From the NCBI GenBank assembly GCA_025175895.1, contig CM045989.1, positions 23,491,928 to 23,555,927 of the forward strand: DNA of 64,000 bases. The letters run 5' to 3'. Shown here in pieces: positions 11,101 to 23,722 of this stretch. Within the stretch, counting starts at the first letter, position 1, and each line of letters begins with the position of its first letter. Position numbers and translations under genes: made by a program. Under the pieces are notes generated by a model, which searched no databases, was not told the DNA's origin, and worked only from the letters and a program-made list of their open reading frames with translations. The stretch is from Wurfbainia villosa (lineage: Eukaryota > Streptophyta > Magnoliopsida > Zingiberales > Zingiberaceae).

Positions 11101-13311
11101 TGGTAGCTCACTCATCCTTTTTCCCTACCATCATAGTTTTTCTTGCCCAATATGGGCCAAAACAAAGGTTGAATCATTGAATACGAGCATGTATTTGTAT
11201 TTTCCAACACTGGCAAAATTGTAATGCTTGCATGCACCAACATGGTTTTTGTTTTCGTCTTCAAATATCACGATACCTTTTGCTTGTGTTAACCAGCAGT
11301 GATGAGATTCTCAACCTTGATTATGACTGCGAAACAAGTAATGCTTGCTCATGCCGACCTAATTTTCAAATGGAATGATACATTTCCACCATGATCATAG
11401 CATGCCTAAGTTATTGTTTTGATTGTGCTGACTGACATTCAATGAGATGTGCAACTGTGATGGGAGCATGCCTAAGATGGAAAGCCATGGGAACCTTGTC
11501 TCTTAGTGGTCAATTTATATTTACTGTGACTTCCTTTAGGATAAATAGTTCATGGTTGTTCCTAAATTCTATTTGTATGGTGTGTCGCATTGATCTTTCG
11601 CATTCAAGATTTCATACTTCTGTTCTAGTTATGAAGAAGTCATGGTATATGTTCTGGGGAATGCCATCCCACCCAGCTTGAAAAGAATGGCACATTTTTA
11701 GTTGTGCTTATGGGAACCTTGTCTCTTAGTGGTCAATTTATATTTACTGTGACTTCCTTTAGGATAAATAGTTCATGGTTGTTCCTGAATTCTATTTGTA
11801 TGGTGTGTCGCTTTGATCTTTTGCATTCAAGATTTCATACTTCTGTTCTAGTTATGAAGAAGTCATGGTTGATGTTATGGGTGCCATCCCACCCAGCTTG
11901 AAAAGAATGGCACATTTTTAGTTGTGCTTACTTCTGTTATCGGTAAATAGATATTTTTCCATCTTGTAGTAACTCAGCTCAAAACCAGTACAATCTTGGG
12001 ATATTAATAACGTTTTGTATATCACCTTGGGTAAAAAAGCAATTTCATCCTAGTGGAGGTTTTGAGTTATTTTTAGCTCTTATAAAGAAATTGTTTGCTG
12101 TTTCTTAGGTGCCATGTTGTATGCTTTTAGGGCAGTGAAAGGACCTCTACTTTCCATTTTAATGTTTGGAACATGCACAATATGTTGCATGAGAAATGAT
12201 ATTCACTGTTAGCAGTACGAAATGTTTTAGTGTCTTCAGCACATGGTATTTTGGAGGACAGGTCTGTGGGTATGAAAAATATGCTTGCTACTGTGCCTTT
12301 TCTAGCATTTATTTGGAAGGTGGCATGCCTTTTGACTTGTCTTCATAATGCATAGGATTTACAAATTAAATCGATAAGCTTTTGTAGGTTCTCGCTGGGT
12401 ACTGTTAGTCAGTCAGTCCTACAGTTCATTGTCATTGACTTGGTTTTCCTAGAGTTGACCTTGTGCATCGTTGTTGACTGCTTGAGCATTGTGAGAGTTG
12501 ATATTTTCTTGTTCAGTGACTAACTGGAGAATATGTGAATATTGCAGCATATTGTGTAGTTGCAGTTGAATCTCTAGGTAGGCAAGTTCCGATTGCTTTT
12601 CTGGAGAGGGTGAAGGAGGACTTTAACAAAAGATATGGGGGAGGAAAAGCTGCAACTGCTCCAGCAAATAGCCTCAGCCGCGAGTTTGGGTACCTTAATA
12701 ATGGACTGCCTGATAGTCGTTCTCATGATCTCTTAGCAGAAGACTGAAGTAATATTGAAACATTTGTTATTGTATCAGGCCCAAGCTTAAAGAGCACATG
12801 CAATACTGTGTTGACCACCCAGAAGAAATCAGCAAGCTCTCCATGGTGAAAGCTCAGGTTTCGGAAGTCAAAGGAGTTATGATGGAAAATATCGAGAAGG
12901 TGCTTAGCTGTTGTCATCTTCAATTCATGTCATGCAATATTTTTCACCTACACTGATATCTTGGTAATCTTTCGCTATTCAGGTTCTTGACCGCGGTGAG
13001 AAAATCGAGTTGCTTGTCGATAAGACTGAAAGCCTTCGATCCCAGGTACTGAAACTATAGTCCCAAGTTATCTGTCCCTCAACTCTTTTATGAATTTATC
13101 TATTGGACTTTATATTGGCGGAAGCATTGACATCCACTTCTGGAATATATGCTGCATGATGCCGCAGGCGCAAGATTTTCGGCAGCAAGGTACAACAATG
13201 AGGAGGAAGATGTGGCTGCAGAACATGAAGATTAAGCTGATCGTCCTGGGCATCATCATTGCCCTGATTCTCATTATAGTTTTGTCCGTTTGTCATGGCT
13301 TCAAATGCTAA
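8169..13311 (+). CDS. VAMP72-family R-SNARE (VAMP721/722-like), five exons
   Basis: Five exons join without a stop: 8169-8358, 12548-12689, 12779-12899, 12983-13045 and 13168-13311 (660 bp, 219 residues plus stop), all with GT-AG introns. The start MSQQSLIYGFVSRGTVILAEY and the exon boundaries fit the plant VAMP72 family, which is also about 220 residues. Residues 1 to about 115 form the longin domain. The SNARE motif runs from about 127 to 187, with the zero-layer arginine in VLDRGEK at residue 155. A single C-terminal membrane anchor spans about 194-214 and ends in HGFKC. In plants such proteins sit on secretory and endosomal vesicles and pair with plasma-membrane Q-SNAREs in secretion, cell-plate formation and defence. 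The exact member (721, 722 or 726) cannot be settled from sequence alone. Intron 1 is unusually long (4,189 bp). A 5' UTR probably lies within 7980-8168. Confidence 0.93.
10550..11110. repeat. diverged direct repeat pair in VAMP intron 1
   Basis: A segment starting near 10555 (TGGGGCTTGAATC) and one starting near 10862 (TTTGGGCTTGAATTG) share the same order of motifs. These are a TTGAATCATCTTTTAA block, a GAACAAATTAATTTTT-type block, a TCTTGTCTTCTT block and a GGTTGAGC/GATTGAGC block followed by AACTAG. The two copies differ by many substitutions and small indels, so the duplication is old. Confidence 0.6.
11488..11930. repeat. tandem duplication of about 220 bp in VAMP intron 1
   Basis: Copy 1 is 11488-11710 and copy 2 is 11711-11930. 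Both start TGGGAACCTTGTCTC and end TTTTTAGTTGTGCTTA. They differ by few substitutions and a small gap near the end, so the duplication is recent compared with the repeats just upstream. Confidence 0.92.
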
Positions 13312-13700
13312 TGAGCATATCGACATGCAACTGCCCCATCAGCCATTTCCTCCCGTGTGCGAGTCGTCAAAAAGGGTGCTCTACTACTGGCGTCGTTGTA
13401 TAGCTTCTGCATAAACATTTGCAGAATGTGGTTTGGGATTCCTTTTGCGAACAATTGTCTTTTCTATCTCGTACTGCGATCGACCTAGCATCTTATGAAG
13501 AATCAACATATTATTGTGTATGGCGAACGCAGGTTTTGTCCAATATGAATGGTCATATTTACTACTCTGTTGATGCTTATTTGTCATTGTGTACGTCTGT
13601 GTGCTGAGTAATCGTGTTCTGCAAAGTCTGAATTAGATAGATCATCATGTGCAGTGGCTTATGATTTTGCATTCATGAATCTTGAAATATGAATAAAGTT
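13312..13700 (+). other. probable 3' UTR of the VAMP gene
   Basis: About 390 bases follow the stop codon without another gene. An AATAAA sequence at 13691-13696 could serve as a polyadenylation signal. The call rests on position. Confidence 0.45.
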
Positions 13701-13907
13701 TATGCACGAATAATTAGACTAATCAAGACAAACTGGAACAAGATTACACGGTGCATTGATTTCTCAGTTCAAACTGGAGCAGACAAAAGACACTGATGAC
13801 GACAATTTAGACGCATAACGCACCACGACGAACACGAACATGAAGAAATCAAAAACTTATAAGAAACCATGCATGCAATTTGACCTCCAATTGCTACAAT
13901 TGATTGA

Positions 13908-14241
13908 TCAAGGAACAGTGCCGCCACCTGCACCGCCAAGCGGCCAAGGCCACCTGCACCACCCCCGACGGCGCCAATGCTACCTACTCCGCTGAGGCCA
14001 GCCATTCCACCGGCGACACCTCCCCCCGACAACCACCGGTATCACGATAAATGGCAGCGCCGCCGACGTAGCAGCCAACGCCGCCATCGCCGAAGATTAG
14101 GTTCTTGTTCTCTTCAAGGCCCGCGGCGGAAGGTATTGTGCCTTGGCTTGGCACATTCCGCGTGCTGGCTCGTGCTAATGCAAGAGCAACGATGAGCAGA
14201 ACTGTAACCGCGAACGGTGCAGACTCACAAAGCCTTGCCAT
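13908..14241 (-). pseudogene. short secreted glycine-rich (cell-wall type) protein, frameshifted
   Basis: From the ATG at 14241 the minus strand encodes a signal peptide-like start (MARLCESAPFAVTVLLIV) ending near ARAST. A short acidic/Asn stretch (EENKNLIFGDGG) and a glycine-rich segment follow. The direct frame then runs into WLASAE and a stop near 13984. The adjacent frame continues as a classic glycine-rich repeat (GGMAGLSGVGSIGAVGGGAG). A second shift gives GGAGGGTVP and a stop at 13908-13910. The layout of signal peptide, linker and glycine-rich tail ending in TVP resembles small putative cell-wall proteins of plants. Two frameshifts, one next to a run of six C/G bases, make it a pseudogene or a sequence with base-call errors. 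No function is proven. Confidence 0.55.
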
Positions 14242-14352
14242 TTTTTCTTCGCTAACTATATATAACTTAACCCCCCTCAATTAGCTTTGTAATCGCCAGC
14301 TCAACTTTAGTCTTATACATCTGCGATGCATGCAAGAGGTGGTCGGAATCGG

Positions 14353-14361
14353 CTTTTATAG
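14353..14361 (-). promoter_or_regulatory. TATA box upstream of the glycine-rich gene
   Basis: On the minus strand CTATAAAAG lies about 110 bases upstream of the ATG at 14241. This would give a 5' UTR of roughly 80 bases. A second TATATATA-like run at about 14256-14265 is too close to the ATG. Confidence 0.5.
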
Positions 14362-16439
14362 ATGGCAAAGTGTGTGTGCTGCATGCAAAGTGGGTGGTAG
14401 ATTGGGAGAGGAATTAAATGCTGAAGCCATTGCAGCTACGTACCGTGGACAAAATTAGGTGCAGGACGAGTGAATGGTGACCCACCTACGGGATGCATGT
14501 TACAGTCCTCTGGTTGACTTCCACAGAAGCCGATGCCATATTTGGGAAGTCCAAGCAGGACCGTAACTCGTAAGAGGTCAAAGAGACAATCACTTCATGG
14601 CCCGAATAGAAATTTTTTTTAAAGGTTTAATCGTAATTTTTAAAATATTATGGAGTTTTTTTATAATGTTATAAAAAATAATTAAAGTGCATAGTAAATT
14701 TACTTACTTTCACAACAGATTAAAAAACTTTCGCTTTTTATGAAAAAAATATTTTAAAGGGCTTAATTATTTTTTTTTTAATATTGTGAGGGTTTTTTAT
14801 AATATTATCAAAAATAATTAAAAGGTACGGACAAATCTCTTCCTCCCCTTCATACTTCGCAATATCTTCTTCTATCGATCTCTTAATTTTTTCCTCTATT
14901 TTTAATCCTAAAATTTTTATTAAATTCTAATCCATCTTCCTATCAATTTTTTATCGTCGTCGTTATTGTCAGTATTATCATCGTCACTGACATTACTTAT
15001 TGTTGTACAATTAGACCGCGATTGCTAGCATCGTCGTCGTCTCACTTCAAATTAAATTGATCATTGAGGATTTGAGGTGGAGTTAATCTTGAACAATAAT
15101 TTATTTTACAGAAGAAATATGATTTTGCTAGTTATGTTATTCTTAATTCTAATCCCTAAAAATATGTTTTGCATTTAAATAACTCAATATTTACTGACAA
15201 ATAGAATCGATATTCTTAATCTAATTCCTAAAAATCTATACATTCAACTTTCTAAATTTTAAGTAGAATATTTCATCCGTATCATCCTGCTGATAAATAA
15301 ATTTTTTTGATAGCTAAATTTGACTTTAGAATTTGTAGAACATTAGTTATTTAATAAAAAAAAATGATCGAGTTACTTGTTTGATTTCAACAAAGTATAA
15401 GAGAGAAATTGAAAGTCAATGACATGATTTATAAATAGATTTAATTTTAAAGAGCACTTGGAAAATGATTTTATAGATATTATACAGAGCAAATTATCAT
15501 GATTAATTTTAAATTTCTCTTTTTTTATTATCATAAAATTATTATTATTTTACAATGCAATGTACATTTAAGGACTAATGTTGTTTTATCCACAAATGAT
15601 TCTTATTTTTTTTAACAAAAATATACAAAAATATATTAGCAAGAGTCAAAATTGAATTTATTTGATTTTAAGAAATGATATTTTATTTTTATTTTTAATA
15701 ATTTAAATATCCAAGAGACAAAGGAAAGGAAGAAAAGTCTATGAAAGCTAGACGACTAGTATTTTTATAATTATTTTAAATATTTATTAACTTTTGATTG
15801 GTGTAATATATTATTTTTAATTTATTTATGTATTTATTATATCTATTATTTATAAATTAAATTTTATAGTAATTTATCATAATAAAAGATCTATTTTTTT
15901 ATTAGTCGCTTCAGGCCCCATCTAACACAGATACGACTCTGAGTCGAAGGCAACTGAACAATTAATGGACTTTAAATAATGGAATTCGTTGACATTTTCT
16001 GAAAAGGCGCACGCAGCTTTTTGAATTTTACAAAAATTCATCGTACTTCCATTGTAGATATTTTCCAAAAGACACTCAATTTGCAAAACGCATTATAGTT
16101 TTTTTTATTATAAAAAAACACTATAACTTCTAGAATATCCTTATTATCTATTTCAATTCTAAATTTAAATAAAAATTATTTTTTTTAAAATAAAAATAAA
16201 ATTTTTAAGGTCATCAATTGATTTAATTTGATTCGGTTTAAGTAAGATTTTTTTTTTTTTTTATTTATGATTCCATTCGATTTGGTTCAGTTTAAATAAA
16301 AAAATTTGCTTTCTTAGTTAAATTTAAGACTAAAATTGACGGAAAGGATATTAGGGAAGGGTATTCTATGAATTAAGTGATTTTTTTAGTAAAAATCAAA
16401 ATATGGTGTATTCTTTGAGAAATTCAAAGGTCAACGGTC
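14362..16439. other. AT-rich intergenic DNA
   Basis: No gene is recognisable. The stretch has long A and T runs, some imperfect repeats (for example two similar TTTAAAGG-TTAAT-T blocks near 14620 and 14755) and frequent stops in all frames. Confidence 0.6.
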
Positions 16440-16499
16440 TCAACGGGTTTGACACCGCGTGACCGACCGCCTATTAGGCGGTCCGGCCCCGATTTTTCA

Positions 16500-16790
16500 A
16501 AACCAATCAAAACAACGACACGGGCGTGCCGCGACAAATGACACGGGCAGCATTGACACGCGCGCGTGTCGCTTTTCCGTTATACACGACACGCCGCTGG
16601 CGTGTTGCTCGTCCATCACGACACGGCGCGTATGACGGCGGCGTGTTGAGCATGAGGCGTGTCGACCCGTGTCGCTTTTTTAAGAAAAGAACCGACGACC
16701 ACGATTTCGCGGTGTTGATGATCAACGACCACGATTTCGCGGTTGCAGTAACGGCCGACTGGTCGGCCGGCCCGACCCGCGGTCGGCCGT
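16500..16790. repeat. GC-rich block with repeated CACG/CGTG and CGACCACGATTTCGCGGT
   Basis: GACACG, CGTGTCG and related inverted forms recur about fifteen times. The 18-mer CGACCACGATTTCGCGGT appears twice, near 16695 and 16727. This looks like the subterminal repeat region of the hAT element. Confidence 0.6.
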
Positions 16791-17224
16791 TGGAAATTTT
16801 TTTTTTATGTTTTTTTTCCTAAAAATACACCTCCATTTCCTTTCATTTTTCACAAATCACAACTTCTCTTCTCTAATTCTCATTCCGCTTTCAAGTCTCA
16901 ACTCAAGTCATATTTTTACAAATGTCTGGAGCAGATCAAGTCGTAAGGGTGCGGCCGGTGCAAGAAAGGGAAAGAGCATAATGCTACCACCGCCTCGAAG
17001 TTCGAGTTCGAGCAAGCGGCGCAATTCACCTCCATTCGATATCGCGCCGACTACGATCTTGATATTTCGATGATGAATTTCAAATACGCCATCATCATCA
17101 AAGTCAAGAAAGTAGGAGCAATACATCCAAGACGATGGTGGGTTCTACGGCCATAAGACCAACTCGAGTGCCTCGCCTGATCCGATATCTTCACCAAACA
17201 TTTCAAAAGTAACGCCCTTCCGGT

Positions 17225-19102
17225 GATATGCAAGCAAAATGCAAATATTGTTCAAATGTTACAAATTTCAACAAGGAGGAGGTTACGGAACCCTTACTCG
17301 ACACGTGAGAGAAATCATCCGTGGAAATTGGTATTGATCGTTCTCAAACTCAAATTCGACATTCTCTTCTCAATCGGGTCAGTAACGAATCTAAACTCTT
17401 TAAATTTGACGAAACTAAATTTAGAGAAGAAACTGCTAAATTTTGTGCAATTGAACAACTTTCTTTTAGTTTTAGTGATAAATTATCTTTTGAAAATTGG
17501 CTTTCTACAAGTGCAAATCCTTCTATTAAACGTATCCCAAGAAATACTCTAAAACGTACACTTTTAAAATTAGTCCTAGAACAAAAACAAGAATTGATTA
17601 AAGAATTTTCTAGTTTAAATAGTAAAGTTTCTTTGTGTTCCGATATTCGAGTGATCATCGCAAAAGTTGTTCATATATGGGTATTACTTGTCATTGGATT
17701 GATAATAATTGGGACATTCAAAAAAGATTGCTAGCATATAGATGTTTTAACGAAACACACACGGCACAAAATATTTCACAACTTATTTTTATTATTTTAG
17801 AAGAATATGGTCTAACTTCTAAAGTTTTTTCAATTTCTTTTGATAATGCTAGTGCAAATACCTCTAGTATTAGTGAACTTATTGATATATGTAAACCATC
17901 AATAGGTGGAAAATTTTTCATATTAGGTGTACATGTCACATTTTAAATTTCTGTGTTCAAGATGGACTTAAAAATTTAGGATCACATATTCAACCAATTA
18001 GGAGTGCAATTCATTATTTATGGACACATCCTCAAGTAATGAAAGAATGGAGAAAATTTTGTAAAATAAATGGCATGAAGCCTAAACGGTTTGACGTGAC
18101 GCTTCCAACTCGTTGGAATTCTACTTATAAATTGTTGTTATCTACTTTTGAATATAAAGATTTATTATGTATGTTTTTTCATCAACATGTTCAATCACGT
18201 GATATTTATTTGTTTTCAAATCAATGGAATATATGCACTAGTATTTGTGAAATTCTAAAAGTTTTTAGTGATGCTAGTGACCAATTATCGTGTGTTTATT
18301 ATCCAACTTCACATTTAGTTTTAACACATTGTTATAATATTGCATGTATTTTTAATGAACATATTCAATCAAATGATACTTATTTATCTCAATGTATTTA
18401 TGTAATGAAAGAAAAATGGGAAAAATATTTCTTAAACATTCCTGAAATATTTTTATGTGCTTTTGTTTTAGATCCTAGACTTAAATTAGATGGTTTGCAA
18501 GATATGTTAGCATTATATTATGAATCTTTAAGTCCTATTACAAAAGCTTCTTAATATTCCTTTGATTTTGTTTAATATTAAAACACATTTACATGATATT
18601 TATAATGAATATAACATTAAATATGGTGAACAAATTATTGGACATGAAACACATCAATCCACTACAACTAGTATTATTACTTCTAAACTCACTAAAGCAC
18701 AATTGTTATTAAGGCAACGGACTAAACGTCACGAGGATCCTCAAGTTCCAAATAGAACTTGAGAATTATTTGACTACTTCTTTTGATTTTAGTGATGCAG
18801 ATGAAGAAAGCTTCGACATTCTAAAATGGTGGTCGCAAAGAACTCAATTATTTCCAATCTTATCTATAATGGCAAAAGAAATTCTAGCTTGCGATGGAAC
18901 AAGCTTTTAGTATCGGAGAAATACATTGGACGAGAGACGTTCTAGTTTAAGGCCGGAAAATTTGGAAGCGCAATGTTTACTCAATGATTGGTCAAAAGCT
19001 GCAAGTCGAACCCAACATATTAAAAGTGACGAAGAAGACCAAGACGAAACAGAAGGAACATCCGGAACTACGACGACGGGAGGAAATACCGAATACGACT
19101 GA
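17225..19102 (+). pseudogene. hAT transposase, frameshifted
   Basis: Pieces of a hAT transposase appear in order but in several frames. A BED-type zinc-finger remnant lies at about 17230-17320 (CKYC, then GGGYGTLTRHVREI in the next frame). The central catalytic region follows, with SYMGITCHWIDNNW and, after KVFSISFDNAS, LLAYRCFNETHTAQNI-type text at about 17670-17940. Then come HILNLCVQDGLKNL and PTRWNSTYKLL (about 17935-18140) and LDPRLKLDGL (about 18470). The C-terminal dimerisation-domain remnant (FDILKWWSQRTQLFPILSIMA, with DERRSSLRPENLEAQ) is at about 18810-18990. The protein ends in an acidic tail before a stop at 19100-19102. Frameshifts near 17640 and 17940 and stops near 18554 and 18908 break it. 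It cannot make an active transposase. Confidence 0.85.
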
Positions 19103-19264
19103 ACTGTATTTGATTTTTTTATTGTAATAGATTTTTTTATTTAAGTCTAAGATGTAATATATTTTGTATTGAGATAATGAAATATTTGATAGAGTTTTTA
19201 TAAGTTTAATTGTGATTTTTTTTTAATTATTTACATCATTTTTTATTTTTTTTATTTATTTAAC

Positions 19265-19463
19265 TAAGACTCGACCGGATCGGACCGGACCCGACCGGAC
19301 CCGACCGGACTTGGCCGACTAACCCGGACCGGACCGGACCGACCGAATCCGCGGTTCCACGACCCGACCAGAATCGGCCACGAAGCGGTTATGGCCTGAT
19401 ATTTTGTCAACCCGGACCCGGCGGTTTCGACCCGGACCCGGGCCGAAACCGGACCGTGGCCAG
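19265..19463. repeat. GACCGGACC-type GC-rich repeat block
   Basis: CCGGACC/GACCGGAC motifs recur about fifteen times over 200 bases just past the hAT transposase. This pairs with the GC-rich block at the other side of the gene. Confidence 0.65.
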
Positions 19464-19466
19464 GTC

Positions 19467-20060
19467 TAGCTAAGAGCGTCCTTTGAGAAAATACCCATTC
19501 ATTTTTCGGCAATTTATCAAACACAGCTTCTAAAGTTCGAAATTACCTAAAAAGCGCAACATGGTTTCAAATTTACCAAATCGCGCAACTAATTCCCCTT
19601 TTACCCCTCCTGCCAAACAGACCTGCAATTTAATGATGAGAGAGAATTTTCATGCATCCGAGCCACTACTGGAAATTCCGAACTATCTAAACGTGGTGCT
19701 GGGAATTCAAATCTCAGCATCACCCTTTTTTTATCTGATTTCTAATTTATATCGGTCTGATTTCTGAAATATTGCTGTGAATACCTAATAAAACCTTGAA
19801 TATCAGAAATTTTGGCCACAGATACACAGAGGGACACTATTCAAACTCAATGGACTTGGATTGGATGAAAAAGAGGTGAATATGACCATCAATGGATTTT
19901 GACCGAAACCCATTGATGGACTTAGAGGAGTCCAAATTTCGAAATCTTGACATAGACTGAAAGATCTTACAACATGAATTTTTTATATGACGAGGAAACT
20001 TAGTTTTAATCCTCCTATCTCCCAATTTTAACTTGTGTCGAAAAAAATATGGTACTGGAA
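19467..20060 (+). repeat. left arm of long terminal inverted repeat
   Basis: It pairs in inverted orientation with 22496-23085 almost base for base, for example CCCCTTTTACCCCTCC near 19590 against GGAGGGGTAAAAGGGG near 22960. Confidence 0.88.
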
Positions 20061-20480
20061 GTTAAGAAACTGATGGTAGTGGTGCTGAAATTCGCAGTTC
20101 CCAGCACCACAGTGATGAATAATTAATGATGAAAAATATATTAATCACTACAGAGGTGCTGGAATTGCGAATTCCAGCACTACTATGGTGCTGGAATTTG
20201 AATTTCCAGCACCACTGTGGTGCTGAGATTGGAATTCCCAAAGACCACGTTGATGGTGCCGATTGCAACACCACGATGTAGCCGGAATTGCGAATTCCAG
20301 CACCACTATGGTGCTGGAATTTGAATTTCCAGCACCACTGTGGTGCTGGGATTGGAATTCCCAGCACCACAGTGATGGTGCTGGGATTGCAACACCAATG
20401 TGGTGCTGGAATTGCGAATTCCAGCACCACTATGGTGCTGAAATTTGAATTTCCAGCACCACTACCACCATCTTCCACTA
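20061..20480. repeat. palindrome array (GGTGCTGGAATT-NNN-AATTCCAGCACCAC)
   Basis: About nine head-to-head units of the type GGTGCTGGAATTTGAATT followed by CCAGCACCAC are packed into 420 bases. Most are near-perfect palindromes centred on AATT. The same unit is found at 3468-3795 and 22320-22495. Confidence 0.88.
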
Positions 20481-20484
20481 GTTT

Positions 20485-20812
20485 CTCAACTTCCAGTACC
20501 ATATTTTTTTTCGACACAAGTTAAAATTGGGAGATAGGAGGATTAAAACTAAGTTTCCTCGACATATAAAAAATTCATGTTGTAAGATCTTTCAGTCTAT
20601 ATCAAGATTTCGAAATTTGGACTCCTCTAAGTCCATCAATAGGTTTCGATCAAAACCCATTGATGGTCATATTCACCTCTTTTTCGATCCAATCCAAGTC
20701 CATTGAGTTTGAGTAGTGTCCCTCTGTGTATCCGTGGCCAAAATTTTTGATATTCGAGATTTTATTAGGTATTCACAGCAATATTTCAGAAATCAGATCG
20801 ATATAAATTACG
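20485..20812 (-). repeat. additional inverted copy of part of the left arm
   Basis: It is the reverse complement of 19745-20060, so 19745-20812 alone forms a large hairpin around the palindrome array. Confidence 0.9.
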
Positions 20813-21223
20813 ACAATTTACCAATATTTCAGGAATTTTTCTTTTGTAAAGCTTGAGCTATTTGTAATTTCAGATGGCTCTAGATTTACCCAATGTGTGT
20901 ACATCCTTTTTTGCATTTTTACAAGCAAGTTGGATGGTTTCAACAACAATGTATGAGAAACAAAAAAGGTTGTCTGTGAAAATCTTGTGAACAAAAATTG
21001 ATGGCTCTTCCAAAAATTTGCATGAGTTGTGAAATGATTTTCAAACTAGTAGTAGTACTGATATTTTCAATTTTTGGTTCTTGTCAATTAATAAAGAGTT
21101 GTTGTTGATTCCCTTAATTATTGTCATCTTAAGGCTATATCTTCGACTGCCATTTAATTCATTTTAGTTTAGTCTATGATGTTCTGTAGGCTATAATTTC
21201 TAAATTTTTTACTTTTTTTGTAG

Positions 21224-22228
<1,005 letters not shown>

Positions 22229-22319
22229 GTAATCGTTATCATTTATATGTTTTTTCAAATGTATTTTTAAAATTTTTCTTTATGAATCAATTACACTAAT
22301 AATTTCATCAATTTGAACC

Positions 22320-22495
22320 ACAGAGGTGCTGGAATTGGAATTTCCAGCACCACTGTAGTGTTGGGATTGAAATTCCCAGCACCACAGTGGTGGTGCAGGG
22401 ATCCCAACACCACTGTGGTGCTGAGAATTCCAATCCCAGCACCACAGTGGTGCTGGAATTCGCAATTCCAGCACCACTACCATCATCTTCCACCA
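22320..22495. repeat. second palindrome array
   Basis: About four units of the GGTGCTGGAATT/AATTCCAGCACCAC type lie immediately inside the right arm. Confidence 0.88.
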
Positions 22496-23085
22496 GTTTC
22501 TCAACTTCCAGTACCATCTTTTTTTTCGACACAAGTTAAAATTGAGAGATAGGAGGATTAAAACTAAATTTCCTCGACATATAAAAAATTCATGTTGTAA
22601 GATCTTTCAGTCTATGTCAAGATTTCGAAATTTGGACCCCTCTAAGTCCATCAATGGGTTTCGGTCAAAACCCATTGATGGTCCTATTCACCTCTTTTTC
22701 GATCCAATCCAAGTCCATTGAGTTTGAGTAGTGTCCCTCTGTGTATCCGTGGCCAAAATTTCTGATATTCGAGGTTTTATTAGGTATTCACAGCAATATT
22801 TCAGAAATCAGACCGATATAAATTAGAAATCAGATAAAAAAAAGGTGGTGCAGAGATTTGAATTCCCAGCACCACGTTTAGATGGTTCGGAATTTCCAGT
22901 AGTGACTCGGATGCACGAAAATTCTCTCTCATCATTAAATTGTAGGTCTGTTTGGCGGGAGGGGTAAAAGGGGAATTAGGTGCACGATTTGGTAAATCTG
23001 AAACCATGTTGCACTTTTTGGACAATTCCAAACTTTAGAAGTTGTGTTTGGTAAATTGTCATTCATTTTCATCAAAAGACGTATC
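22496..23085 (-). repeat. right arm of long terminal inverted repeat
   Basis: Reverse complement of 19467-20060. Its outer end (22905-23066) is also related to 7270-7440. Confidence 0.88.
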
Positions 23086-23722
23086 TAATATTAGAATATC
23101 ATTCCTATTTGTTTCAGTCTTAAATTTAAATAAAAAAATAATTTTTCTTATTTAAACTAAACCGTACTAGATTAAAAATATAAATATAAATAAAAATTTA
23201 ATTATTTCATTAAGAATTTTCATACAAAAGTCATTGATGACCCTTAAAAAATTATGTCATTAAATTCATGATAATCACTTAAATTTATTTACAATTTTTA
23301 TTTTGTAGTTTTAATAAAAATTTAAATTGTTTAAAAATATAAAAAAAGTTAATAAAATTTTTAAAAATCTCTCTCTTCGAAAATATTGTTTAATTATCAA
23401 TATATATTACTCAAACATCATAACTAAATTTGAGTTTGGTGAATCTTAATCAGAGGTACAATAACAATCATTTTTCTTTTTATATTTAATAATATATTTA
23501 AATTAGGCTCAACTCAACCTCTCACATTTTATGCCAAAATGGAGATTTCTTAATTTAAATTCTTTATTTTCCCTTTTAGACGTACGTCAACAAGTTTTTA
23601 CAAATTCAATCTTCTTCTTTAATCGCCAACAATAGTTGTAGAATTAATTCTCCCACTTTCATACTTAAGCCATATTTCATGCTTATAAGATGGACCTCCC
23701 TCTCAGAACATGCTCTCCCTTA
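23086..23722. other. AT-rich intergenic DNA
   Basis: No gene or clear repeat is seen. The stretch is A/T-rich and lies between the foldback element and the CACTA terminus. Confidence 0.6.

Larger units (their letters stand above)
8359..12547 (+). other. long first intron of the VAMP gene
   Basis: The intron starts GTGAGT and ends ATTGCAG. It contains no credible coding sequence. A locally repeated stretch at about 9465-9830 has two related blocks carrying CTTG(T/C)C(G/A)TCA and GGAAGGA-CTGTTGGT motifs. Two pairs of direct repeats lie further along (10550-11110 and 11488-11930), so the intron has probably grown by duplication and old insertions. Confidence 0.75.
16440..19463 (+). mobile_element. 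broken hAT-family DNA transposon
   Basis: A broken hAT transposase gene lies between two GC-rich blocks (16440-16800 and 19265-19463) that stand out sharply from the AT-rich surroundings and carry short repeated motifs. Subterminal repeats of this kind are known transposase-binding regions in hAT elements. I could not identify matching terminal inverted repeats or an 8-bp target duplication, so the outer limits are approximate. Confidence 0.6.

Noticed and set aside
20062..20524. Repeat proteins of the PAPLWCWNLNFQH type on both strands
   Set aside because: They come from the DNA palindrome array, which reads openly in several frames on both strands.
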